DNA of 8,888 bases from Cellvibrionales bacterium UBA2511 (lineage in GTDB: Bacteria; Pseudomonadota; Gammaproteobacteria; Pseudomonadales; Porticoccaceae): positions 7,393-16,280 of the forward strand of contig DDNV01000088.1 in assembly GCA_002341315.1 (NCBI GenBank), in the 5' to 3' direction. Numbering within the stretch: position 1 is the first letter of the stretch; each line of letters opens with the position of its first letter. The translations under genes and the position numbers were made by a program. Below are positions 1-5,890 of the stretch, piece after piece. The notes beneath the pieces were generated by a model. The model searched no databases. It had not been told where the DNA came from and saw nothing but the letters and a program-made list of their open reading frames with translations.

Positions 1-584
1 AGATCCTGCATATTCAGGGTGCCGGTGAGACTGTAGAGAAACCCGATGCCAATCAGAATGAATGTGGCGCCGATCGTACCGACAATCAGATACTGATAGG
101 CAGCCCACAACGCCCGTCGGTCTCGACCCTGGGCAATCAGCGCATAGGTTGCCAGTGATGAAATTTCCAGAAACACGAACACATTGAAAATATCACCGGT
201 GGCGACAATACCCAGCAGGCCCGCCAGACAGAGCAAATAGAGCACATAAAACAGCGGCTGTCTTTCTGACGGAATTTCTATCCTGATAGCCGTATTGGCA
301 GCCAGCATCATCAGTGCGCCAATACCACTGACAATCAGCAGCACGTAGGCCGACAACAAATCGATGCGATATTCGATACCCCAGGGTGCATCCCACCCCC
401 CCAGGCTATAGCTCAACGTACCAAACTGATGAACCTGGAACACCAGCAGACCACTGATTACCACTGAGACAAGACTGGCCATGCAGGCGAACAGCCAGGC
501 AGCGCGCGCCCTGTCCAGCAACAAACAGGCCGGTGCTGCCAGCAGGGGCACAATCACTTGTAAAATAGGGAGATGGCTCAGCAC
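1..584 (-). CDS. mnhD: Mrp-type Na+/H+ antiporter subunit D (5' part, cut by window edge)
   Basis: This is the N-terminal 194 codons of a MrpD/MnhD subunit, the NuoM/NuoL-like proton- or ion-translocating membrane protein of the multisubunit Mrp cation/proton antiporter. The visible part is almost wholly hydrophobic and begins VLSHLPILQV, matching the usual MrpD N-terminus. Residues 131-143 read DIFNVFVFLEISS; Glu140 falls where the family has its essential transmembrane-helix-5 glutamate, and GRDRRALWAAYQY (153-165) follows as in relatives. The chosen start is GTG at 584-582, which overlaps the mnhC stop by seven bases (GTGCTGA) and is preceded by a purine-rich AGGAAAGAGA stretch, so it is probably translationally coupled to mnhC. 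The key lysine and the C-terminal half lie outside the window. The family call is firm. Which of two D-type paralogues this is cannot be told. Confidence 0.93.
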   Translation of the reverse strand, partial: MLSHLPILQVIVPLLAAPACLLLDRARAAWLFACMASLVSVVISGLLVFQVHQFGTLSYSLGGWDAPWGIEYRIDLLSAYVLLIVSGIGALMMLAANTAIRIEIPSERQPLFYVLYLLCLAGLLGIVATGDIFNVFVFLEISSLATYALIAQGRDRRALWAAYQYLIVGTIGATFILIGIGFLYSLTGTLNMQD

Positions 585-928
585 CGCAGGTCTCTTTCCT
601 GTAACTCTTCTTCCTCAACCGTGCCGTAGGCATTCTTGATGCGGACCACCAGTGCCAGCGCCAACGCCATGGTGGCGATACCCACCACAATAGCGGTGAG
701 AATCAGCACATGGGGTAACGGATTGGAATAGACACTCACGCCCTCGGCAAGGATCGGGGCACTGCCCCCCGCCACTTTCCCGACACTGATATAAAAGATA
801 AAAACCGAGGTCTGGAAAATATTCAGCCCAATCAGCTTCTTGATCAGGTTGCCCTGCACGATGACGATATAAAAACCGATCATCATCAGCACGATTACCA
901 CCCAATAGTTATAAAGCTCCGGCAACAT
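578..928 (-). CDS. mnhC: Mrp-type Na+/H+ antiporter subunit C (NuoK-like)
   Basis: A 116-residue MnhC/MrpC protein, homologous to NuoK of complex I, with three predicted membrane helices (about 8-25, 32-52 and 72-96). The family core GNLIKKLIGLNIFQTS lies at 26-41, and the typical last-helix motif PLPHVLILTAIVVGIATMAL at 70-89. The C-terminus is charged and probably cytoplasmic. In the complex this subunit packs between the B and D subunits and helps form the ion path. Its ATG shares one base with the stop of the upstream fusion gene (TAATG), and its own stop lies inside the start of mnhD, so the three are very likely translated in a coupled way. The length is normal for the family. Confidence 0.95.
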   Translation of the reverse strand: MLPELYNYWVVIVLMMIGFYIVIVQGNLIKKLIGLNIFQTSVFIFYISVGKVAGGSAPILAEGVSVYSNPLPHVLILTAIVVGIATMALALALVVRIKNAYGTVEEEELQERDLRC

Positions 929-1920
929 TATTCGGCCTCGGCTCGACCGGTGGCATAACCGGCAAACGCATAAAAAATCAGAATCATCGCAGCGGCCACT
1001 GTGATGCCCACCCCCAATTCAATAGCGAGAATGCCGATGTGCCGGCCCACAACAGGATCAGCGGCAAGACGACTGTAGTCCAGGTAATTCGCGCCGGTCA
1101 GAAAGCTGACCACCCCCACTCCGCCGTAGAGTAAAACCCCGAATGCCGCCAACAATCGCAGGATTGACGGCTTGATCGCCGCCTGGGCCTTGGCCAGACC
1201 GAACAACATCGCGTACAGAATGATCGCCGCCGCAAAAATGACGCCAGCCTGGAAGCCACCACCCGGGCCATAGTCGCCATGAAACTGGACGTAGAGCGCA
1301 AACAGCAGCATGAGGGGAATCAGCATCTTGCTCACCACCCGAAGAATCATGTGACTGCGCATTGTTTCAACAGCATTTGCCGGGGAAGACTGTTGACGCT
1401 GCTCTCCCGACGTCAGCAGAATCAGCACACCCACCACCGCCGTGAAAACCACCACCACCTCCCCCAGGGTGTCAAAGGCACGGTAGTCTGCCAACACCGA
1501 TGTCACCATATTTGGAATACCAATTTCAGTGGGAGATACCTGAATATACCGCGCAGCGACATGCGTGTGTGCGGGGGCATCTGGGGAGCCGAAGGGTGGC
1601 ATGTCCAGAGTCCCCAATATCAGCAGGGCGCCGGTCACCAGCACGAGAAAGAAAGCCGCCCGCGGTCGCCGATGGGCTGTCTGCTCATAGCGACCGGTAA
1701 CGGTCAACGCGGTCAACATCAGCAGGGGGAAAACCCCTGCCCCCACAGCCGCCTCGGTAAAGGCCACATCTACAGCATCCATAGAGACAAAGAAACTCGC
1801 TGACAACAGACCATAGATCCCCGCCAGCATCACGCAGGCAAACAGATCTCTCTGACGGGCAATAGCCAGCGCGGTGACTACCAGAAGTAGCAGCAGCGTA
1901 ATATCCAGGACTAGTTCGAT
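928..1920 (-). CDS. mnhB: Fused MbhD/MbhE (MrpA C-terminal) - MnhB antiporter subunit
   Basis: A single protein of about 330 residues joining three modules. The N-terminal DUF4040/MbhD-like part carries DAVDVAFTEAAVGAG at about 48-62; the MbhE-like part carries PNMVTSVLADYRAFDTLGEV at about 136-155; the MnhB domain fills about 187-325 with FHGDYGPGGGFQAGV at 213-227. In Bacillus MrpA the first two modules form the C-terminal tail of the A subunit. The start is unusual. The first in-frame ATG/GTG (GTG at 1833) would remove the first membrane helix, whereas the family-like N-terminus xELVLDITLLLLL begins at an ATC codon at 1920-1918, seven bases after a strong AAGGGAG ribosome-binding site; the in-frame stop is at 1956-1954. 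I therefore draw the gene from ATC, with GTG 1833 as the conservative alternative (301 residues). It overlaps mnhC by one base. Product identity is firm; the start is uncertain. Confidence 0.9.
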   Translation of the reverse strand: MELVLDITLLLLLVVTALAIARQRDLFACVMLAGIYGLLSASFFVSMDAVDVAFTEAAVGAGVFPLLMLTALTVTGRYEQTAHRRPRAAFFLVLVTGALLILGTLDMPPFGSPDAPAHTHVAARYIQVSPTEIGIPNMVTSVLADYRAFDTLGEVVVVFTAVVGVLILLTSGEQRQQSSPANAVETMRSHMILRVVSKMLIPLMLLFALYVQFHGDYGPGGGFQAGVIFAAAIILYAMLFGLAKAQAAIKPSILRLLAAFGVLLYGGVGVVSFLTGANYLDYSRLAADPVVGRHIGILAIELGVGITVAAAMILIFYAFAGYATGRAEAE

Positions 1921-2025
1921 GGGAGCACTCCCTTCGTCATCAACATTATTCCTTCAGGCGTACCACCAGGGTATCTGACGGGAGAAATGCTCTGCGCCCA
2001 CCTCCACCAGTTTGGGGTACCACAG
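1921..2025. other. Gap in the otherwise overlapping antiporter operon
   Basis: These 105 bases between the mnhG stop and the apparent start of the fusion gene are the only sizeable gap in the operon. On the minus strand they contain a 25-codon GTG frame ending SDTLVVRLKE and another short open frame ending IPWWYA, plus the AAGGGAG ribosome-binding site at 1937-1928. I see no hairpin terminator. It may be a translational leader or a gene remnant. Confidence 0.4.
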
Positions 2026-2346
2026 CTATTGTTCATTATTCTCATTGACCAGAGGCTGAAGGTTTCCATGGAGCGCCGCTTTTGTCAGTGCGTGACTAGC
2101 AACCGGGCTCGTGATTAGAATAAACAGTAAAATCAACAGCAACTTGAAAGACACAATGGTCCATCCGGCAAAAAGCATAAGACCGAGCAGAATCAGTGTA
2201 GTAGCCAGCGTTTCAGTAACGCCTGCAGCATGCATCCGGGTAAAAAAATCGGGGAACCTCAGCACACCGACAGCACCAGAAATAATCAGAAAAGCGCCCA
2301 ATAAAAGACAGGCAGAACTCAACACAGTCACCATGCCGGCAAGCAT
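2026..2346 (-). CDS. mnhG: Mrp-type Na+/H+ antiporter subunit G
   Basis: A 106-residue MnhG/PhaG subunit with three predicted membrane helices (about 5-27, 46-62 and 65-80). The diagnostic motif GVLRFPDFFTRMHAAG is at 27-42, and the end-of-helix signature TSPVASHALTKAA at 80-92. It is a small accessory membrane subunit needed for assembly and activity of the antiporter. Its ATG (2346-2344) shares one base with the mnhF stop (TGATG), so translation is probably coupled. Its stop is followed by the only sizeable gap in the operon, 105 bases before the next gene. Length and composition are ordinary for the family. Confidence 0.95.
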   Translation of the reverse strand: MLAGMVTVLSSACLLLGAFLIISGAVGVLRFPDFFTRMHAAGVTETLATTLILLGLMLFAGWTIVSFKLLLILLFILITSPVASHALTKAALHGNLQPLVNENNEQ

Positions 2347-2618
2347 CAGAGGGACCCTCCCTCTTCTTCATTGCGGCTGTATTCAAAATACCTGAGCACG
2401 CCAACAATGCTGATGAAGTTGATTAATGCATACACCAGTGCAATATCCAGAAAATCGGGCCGACCGAACAAAAAACCGATTACTGCGATCAGCAGTACGG
2501 TTTTGGTGCCAAACAGATTAACAGCCAGAATGCGGTCATAAATCGTGGGGCCGAGCAATGCCCTGATAATGGCCATCGCCATCACAACCAGAATTGCCAC
2601 TGCACTTGCAATCAGCAT
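2346..2618 (-). CDS. mnhF: Mrp-type Na+/H+ antiporter subunit F
   Basis: A 90-residue MnhF/PhaF protein with three membrane helices (about 2-21, 31-52 and 56-76). The conserved loop RALLGPTIYDRILAVN lies at 19-34, and LDIALVYALINFISIVG at 57-73. It corresponds to MbhB of archaeal membrane-bound hydrogenase and is part of the E-F-G small-subunit module of the antiporter. The ATG at 2618-2616 directly follows the mnhE stop (TAGATG) and the stop overlaps mnhG by one base, so the gene sits in an uninterrupted coupled series. The C-terminal tail is short and acidic (RNEEEGGSL). Nothing is unusual. Confidence 0.95.
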   Translation of the reverse strand: MLIASAVAILVVMAMAIIRALLGPTIYDRILAVNLFGTKTVLLIAVIGFLFGRPDFLDIALVYALINFISIVGVLRYFEYSRNEEEGGSL

Positions 2619-3089
2619 CTAAAGCTCCAGATCTGCAACGCGCCGATTCATTTCACCACCCTTCAGTTCGGCTATATTTTCTGCTGTCAGTGCGTGTACC
2701 AACACTGTACCGTTCTCAATATCCATCGATACGGTGCCCGGCGTCAGGGTAATGGAATTGGCATAAATCACTTTCCCCATATCCGTCTTTTGGTCCATCG
2801 GTAACCTGGCAAAACAGGGGCTTATAGACTTGTTGCCCAACCAGATGCGCTTCACCACATCAATATTGCTGAGAATAATCTTACCTACCAGCCAACAGTA
2901 GAAAAATGAGATATGCCCACTCAGATGAAGGGGCTGGGATTCATGGTCGACCACATCCATACGATGGGAAACCCAGACGGCAAATACCACGGAAAAAGCG
3001 CCGAGCGACAATAACAGCGGCGAATAGTAGCCAGAATTTCCAAGCCACAACACCATCAATACAAAAGCAAGGCTCAGGCAGTGTTTCAT
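2619..3089 (-). CDS. mnhE: Mrp-type Na+/H+ antiporter subunit E
   Basis: A 156-residue MnhE/PhaE subunit. Two N-terminal membrane helices (about 4-18 and 22-41) and a third at about 58-74 precede a soluble C-terminal domain holding the family signature YANSITLTPGTVSMDIENGT at 109-128, followed by VHALT. It is the first gene of the antiporter operon, starting at ATG 3089-3087 after a modest GGCGGA ribosome-binding site. The subunit corresponds to MbhA and is needed for stable assembly of the complex. Length is typical (about 150-165 residues). Placing E first, ahead of F, G and the A-tail/B fusion, differs from the A-B-C-D-E-F-G order of Bacillus. A promoter-like sequence and a palindrome lie immediately upstream. 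Confidence 0.95.
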   Translation of the reverse strand: MKHCLSLAFVLMVLWLGNSGYYSPLLLSLGAFSVVFAVWVSHRMDVVDHESQPLHLSGHISFFYCWLVGKIILSNIDVVKRIWLGNKSISPCFARLPMDQKTDMGKVIYANSITLTPGTVSMDIENGTVLVHALTAENIAELKGGEMNRRVADLEL

Positions 3090-3118
3090 GATAGTCCGCC
3101 GATGATCCGCATGAGATG

Positions 3119-3130
3119 GGTATTAATACC
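3119..3130. promoter_or_regulatory. 12-base perfect palindrome before mnhE, possible operator
   Basis: GGTATTAATACC is a perfect 12-base inverted repeat located 30-41 bases before the mnhE start codon and just downstream of the candidate promoter, about where transcription would begin. That is a common place for a repressor site. The regulator is unknown, and a chance palindrome in A+T-rich sequence is possible. Confidence 0.35.
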
Positions 3131-3132
3131 TC

Positions 3133-3166
3133 GTTATATTTATAAATCTTTTAAAAATACCGACAA
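3133..3166 (-). promoter_or_regulatory. Candidate promoter for the mnhE-F-G-B-C-D operon
   Basis: On the minus strand TTGTCG (3166-3161) is followed after 16 bases by TATAAA (3144-3139), and a second close match, TATAAC, sits at 3138-3133. The surrounding sequence is strongly A+T rich, unlike the flanking genes. Transcription from here would begin about 40-50 bases before the mnhE start codon. Its position directly after the last small reading frame and before mnhE fits an operon promoter. This is a motif match only. Confidence 0.45.
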
Positions 3167-3170
3167 TACT

Positions 3171-3323
3171 CTATTTATTGGAGAAGGGCTTGTCGAGCAC
3201 CACAGCCAAAAAATCTTCGGCATCCTGATTGGCCTTTCTCAACACTGCGCTTGGCCAGAACCACTTCTGGCTTAACAAGGCTGCTTCACTATTAATTTTT
3301 GTAGCGATGTCGTCAAGTGTCAT
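3171..3323 (-). CDS. Small ORF, 50 residues, coding-like, function unknown
   Basis: An ATG-to-TAG frame of 50 codons whose product begins MTLDDIATKI and ends DKPFSNK. It has a balanced, soluble, helix-prone composition (ALLSQKWFWPSAVLRKA in the middle) and ordinary codon use, unlike a random frame. Its ATG overlaps the TGA of the preceding 71-codon minus-strand frame as ATGA, and an AGGGGA element lies about 13 bases upstream, rather far for a ribosome-binding site. The two frames may be separate small genes or one roughly 120-residue gene split by a frameshift. The combined helical character faintly recalls phasin-like granule proteins, but I do not recognise a domain. It ends 81 bases before mnhE. 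Confidence 0.4.
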   Translation of the reverse strand: MTLDDIATKINSEAALLSQKWFWPSAVLRKANQDAEDFLAVVLDKPFSNK

Positions 3324-3535
3324 TTGACGGGAAGCTTCCCCTGAGCAAACGCAAGGCCACTGGCAACATCAGTAGGCGGGGAAGAGAAGTGTATCGGGTT
3401 TGCGCAGAATTGACAGGAGGAAAGAAATTGCTGCCCCGCCATTTTTGCCAGAGCACAAGCATTCCCCACCACCGCGTCCCATAACATCATGGAGACAAAA
3501 ACCGGTCTCGACATTCGTTTCAGCACGGCAACCAT
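3320..3535 (-). CDS. Small ORF, 71 residues, possible 5' part of a split gene
   Basis: A 71-codon frame starting at ATG 3535-3533, preceded at suitable distance by AGGGA (TTAGGGACCTCATG). The product (MVAVLKRMSRPVFVSMM at the start, SSPPTDVASGLAFAQGKLPVK at the end) has no membrane segment I trust and no recognised domain. Its TGA overlaps the ATG of the following 50-codon frame by four bases. Read together with one frame change near 3322, the pair would give a continuous protein of about 120 residues. The coding signal is weaker here than in the downstream frame, and the frame could be accidental. Confidence 0.3.
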   Translation of the reverse strand: MVAVLKRMSRPVFVSMMLWDAVVGNACALAKMAGQQFLSSCQFCANPIHFSSPPTDVASGLAFAQGKLPVK

Positions 3536-3585
3536 GAGGTCCCTAATTGTTATAGTAATTCGCCGAGTACTTGCTCATTTTTTCC

Positions 3586-3606
3586 AAAAAAAGCTTTGCT
3601 AAAAGC
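3586..3606 (-). terminator. Weak second intrinsic terminator downstream of the SulP gene
   Basis: On the minus strand GCTTT-TAGC-AAAGC forms a five-pair stem with a four-base loop and is followed directly by seven T residues. The stem is short and A+T rich, so it would be weak alone, but it stands about 60 bases beyond the stronger hairpin and could act as a back-up. Confidence 0.35.
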
Positions 3607-3660
3607 GTAAAAAAGTATGTCAAATAAGCTTCACTTTTGCACACAATATTTTGCAATTCA

Positions 3661-3699
3661 GAAAAGTCTGGGCAGACGGCCCACCGGCTCTGCCAGACT
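3661..3699 (-). terminator. Intrinsic terminator of the SulP/dauA gene
   Basis: Read on the minus strand, AGTCTGGCAGA pairs with TCTGCCCAGACT (11 base pairs with one bulged base) around a G+C-rich loop, and the 3' arm runs into TTTTC. It begins 61 bases after the SulP stop codon, in the correct orientation to end that transcript. On the plus strand no T run follows, so it acts in one direction. Confidence 0.65.
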
Positions 3700-3759
3700 G
3701 ACAGATACCCCCTTAGACCAGACAGAAACCCTACCAACAGACGGGATGATCATTGCCTT

Positions 3760-5553
3760 CTATTCGCTCTGACCTGACCGCAGCTCAGGGTTGGCAGGCG
3801 CCTCATACGGTCGACTGACAGCAGATTTTTCTTCATCCCTCAATGCGGTCAGAGCGCCGGATAGCTCGGAAAATATTTTGCAGTTGGTCCCATCCGGGTG
3901 AAAGCCGGCCCGCGACAGTGTTTTCAGTGGCTGGAACTGAAAATCTGCCAGAAATAGGCGCGTACCGGATGCTCGGCAAGTATCAAGCAATTTATAAAGC
4001 GCCGCCACGCCGCCAGAATCGAGAATTGATACGCCATCCAGATACAGCACTAACCCCTTTTGCCCCTTGCCTAACTGAGCCAGCTCGCCGAAGACGCGGT
4101 CTGCCGCCGCAAAGAATAACGGACCATTTATTTTCAATACACGCCAACCATCGGGAATTTCACCATCGATCATTTTTTTATTGCGGGAGATATCGCTGAT
4201 TTTTGTCATTTCGGCAATCTCTTTCATGAACAGCAGAGATGCCAGAACAAGACCTGCAGTAATCGCAATCACCATGTCAAACAATATTGTCAGGGAAAAA
4301 CAAACCGCAAACACCAGCACATCGCTAGGCGGAGCCGTTTTCAGCAGGTGCACGATCCGGGATGTCTCGCTCATTTTCCAGGCAACGACCACCAGTAGCG
4401 CCGCCATGCTGGCCATCGGCATAAATGATAAAAGCGAGGAAAGCCATACCACGGCAGCCAACACCACCAGGGCATGAATCATTGGCGCAATGGGGGTCAC
4501 TGCGCCGGCCTTGAGATTGGCCGCCGAACGGGCAATCGCAGCCGTGGCTGTAATACCCCCAAAAAAGGGCGCGATAATATTGCCAATACCCTGCCCCAAC
4601 AATTCACTGTTGGCGCTGTGTTTGGTACCGGATGCGCGATCCAGTACCACGGCACACAACAGTGATTCAATGGCTGCGAGCATCGCGATGGCAAAAGCCG
4701 CCGACAGCAGATCCTGAGTGACGGACCAACTGAATGCCAACGGTGCTTCGCCCGACTGCGTTCTTTGCCAGGGCCATTGAATATCCGGCAATACCGATGA
4801 AATACCCGCCCCGACCGTTCCATCGGGGAGGACGAAACTGAAGGTGGATCCAACAGTGGCAATACCCGCACCCTGTTGATTCAGGGTTACTGCCACCAGA
4901 CTACCGACAATGACCGCCGGCAGGTGTCCAGGAACAGGGGTTTTCAGCAGAGGCCAGAGCAGCATCACCAGCAATGTGGCCAGCCCTGTGACCAGACTCC
5001 ACAATGAGAAATCGGGCAAGGCAGTGATCAGAGCCAGTACTTTATCGGTAAAATGAATAGGCATGTCCGCAATCTGCAAGCCCAGAAAGTCCTTGAGCTG
5101 GAGAACGGCAATCACAACCGCAATCCCCCCGGTAAAACCGAGGGTAACCGGCTCCGGAATGTATTCGATGTAACGTCCGAGTCGCAACAGCGCCATCACT
5201 ACCAGTATGATACCGGCCAGAATGCTGGCCACCAGCAGACCGGGCAGTCCATATTGCTGAACAACCGGGTAGAGAATGACAACGAATGCAGCGGTAGGGC
5301 CGGAAACACTGAAACGCGATCCGCCGGTCAACGGAATAACAAAACCGGCAATAATGGCGGTGTAAAGCCCATACTGTGGCGCAACACCACTGGCGATTGC
5401 CAACGCCATGGCGAGAGGAATGGCTATAATGCCAATGGCAATACCAGCCATGGCATCCTTGAAAAAAACCTTTGAGTTGTAGGGGGTATCACTCAGAGAC
5501 GTACGCAAGCCATGAGCGATTTTTAGTGAGAAAAGGTGCGCGCGATGGGCCAT
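3760..5553 (-). CDS. dauA: SulP-family transporter with STAS domain, DauA-like C4-dicarboxylate transporter
   Basis: A 597-residue SLC26/SulP transporter closely resembling E. coli DauA (YchM). It has some 12-14 membrane segments between about 34 and 446, then a cytoplasmic STAS domain at about 468-572. SulP signatures are clear: GIIAIPLAMALAIASGVAPQ (41-60), GGSRFSVSGPTAAFVVIL (77-94), EYIPEPVTLGFTGG (130-143) and GNIIAPFFGGITATAAIARS (324-343). The STAS domain keeps DGVSILDSGG (506-515), with Ser513 at the position phosphorylated in anti-sigma antagonists. E. coli DauA takes up succinate, fumarate and aspartate at acidic pH; sulfate or bicarbonate transport cannot be excluded from sequence alone. 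Compared with DauA it carries an extra charged tail of about 25 residues (EEKSAVSRPYEAP). It starts at ATG 5553; the ribosome-binding site is poor. It is monocistronic and divergent from a ribbon-helix-helix gene that may control it. Confidence 0.92.
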   Translation of the reverse strand: MAHRAHLFSLKIAHGLRTSLSDTPYNSKVFFKDAMAGIAIGIIAIPLAMALAIASGVAPQYGLYTAIIAGFVIPLTGGSRFSVSGPTAAFVVILYPVVQQYGLPGLLVASILAGIILVVMALLRLGRYIEYIPEPVTLGFTGGIAVVIAVLQLKDFLGLQIADMPIHFTDKVLALITALPDFSLWSLVTGLATLLVMLLWPLLKTPVPGHLPAVIVGSLVAVTLNQQGAGIATVGSTFSFVLPDGTVGAGISSVLPDIQWPWQRTQSGEAPLAFSWSVTQDLLSAAFAIAMLAAIESLLCAVVLDRASGTKHSANSELLGQGIGNIIAPFFGGITATAAIARSAANLKAGAVTPIAPMIHALVVLAAVVWLSSLLSFMPMASMAALLVVVAWKMSETSRIVHLLKTAPPSDVLVFAVCFSLTILFDMVIAITAGLVLASLLFMKEIAEMTKISDISRNKKMIDGEIPDGWRVLKINGPLFFAAADRVFGELAQLGKGQKGLVLYLDGVSILDSGGVAALYKLLDTCRASGTRLFLADFQFQPLKTLSRAGFHPDGTNCKIFSELSGALTALRDEEKSAVSRPYEAPANPELRSGQSE

Positions 5554-5594
5554 AGAGAAAACCTGAAGCGGCAGAAACTATTGAGTTTACGGAT

Positions 5595-5623
5595 CAGACA
5601 AATTAACATTCAATTAACATAAT
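5595..5623 (+). promoter_or_regulatory. Promoter of the ribbon-helix-helix gene
   Basis: CAGACA (5595-5600, four of six matches to the -35 consensus) and CATAAT (5618-5623, five of six to the -10) are separated by exactly 17 bases. Transcription would start near 5630, about 25 bases before the ATG at 5655. The spacer is almost filled by the tandem repeat described next, so a bound repressor would block RNA polymerase directly. Confidence 0.55.
5601..5620. repeat. Two tandem 9-mers (AATTAACAT) at 11-base period, likely operator
   Basis: AATTAACAT occurs at 5601-5609 and again, identically, at 5612-5620, separated by TC. An 11-base period puts both copies on the same face of the DNA helix, the arrangement expected for cooperative binding of ribbon-helix-helix dimers, and such a protein is encoded 35 bases away. 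The repeat sits between the -35 and -10 of the plus-strand promoter and 48-67 bases before the divergent dauA start codon. Confidence 0.5.
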
Positions 5624-5654
5624 AACTGAAAACCGCTCTAGCGAGAATCACCAG

Positions 5655-5846
5655 ATGGAAAATCGAACTGCCAGATTGACACTACTGATTGATCCAAAGA
5701 AGAAAGCCATCTTTGAAAGGCTGTGTGCCAACGAAGATGTCACTCCTTCCCAGAAGATTCGCCAATTTATCAGGGAATATGTCGAAGACAACTTGGGGCC
5801 TGACTGGCGAAATGAGGTCTTTGGCGATGAAGACAAAACTGGCTAA
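5655..5846 (+). CDS. Small ribbon-helix-helix (CopG/Arc-like) DNA-binding protein
   Basis: A 63-residue protein with a clear ribbon-helix-helix layout: a basic, alternating beta-strand TARLTLLID (5-13), helix A about 14-27 (PKKKAIFERLCANE), a turn DVTPSQ (28-33) with the helix-capping Thr-Pro-Ser, and helix B about 31-46 (IRQFIREYVEDN), then a short acidic tail. In this fold two chains pair through the strand, and strand side chains (here probably Arg7, Thr9) read the major groove. No toxin gene follows: the next gene is convergent, so this is more likely a stand-alone repressor than an antitoxin. Divergent orientation to dauA and the tandem repeat in its own promoter suggest autoregulation and perhaps control of dauA (inference). 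The start is ATG 5655 with a weak GAGA ribosome-binding site. Confidence 0.72.
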   Translation: MENRTARLTLLIDPKKKAIFERLCANEDVTPSQKIRQFIREYVEDNLGPDWRNEVFGDEDKTG

Positions 5847-5890
5847 CAGCGCTGCAGGTCTTCACCCCTGCGCAGAAAACGATGCTTTCA

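Noticed and set aside
1279..1803. Plus-strand 174-codon open frame
   Set aside because: It lies antisense to the well-conserved fusion gene; its His/Gln/Arg-rich product is typical of a shadow frame.
3081..3275. Plus-strand 64-codon open frame upstream of mnhE
   Set aside because: It overlaps the mnhE start, the candidate promoter and the more coding-like minus-strand small frame; composition is not convincing.
3543..3737. Minus-strand 64-codon open frame after the SulP gene
   Set aside because: It runs through both terminator hairpins and has no plausible composition or ribosome-binding site.
3843..4199. Plus-strand 118-codon open frame
   Set aside because: It is antisense to the STAS region of the SulP gene, which is unambiguous.
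5053..5475. Plus-strand 140-codon open frame rich in Asn, Arg and Gly
   Set aside because: It is a shadow of the SulP gene; the low-complexity bias reflects the complement of hydrophobic codons.
5655..5846. RHH protein as the antitoxin of a toxin-antitoxin pair
   Set aside because: No small toxin-like gene follows on the same strand; the next gene is convergent and does not look like a toxin.
5849..5873. Imperfect hairpin between the convergent RHH and acidic-protein genes as a shared terminator
   Set aside because: The seven-pair stem has a bulge and there is no T run on either strand, so it does not meet the pattern of an intrinsic terminator.
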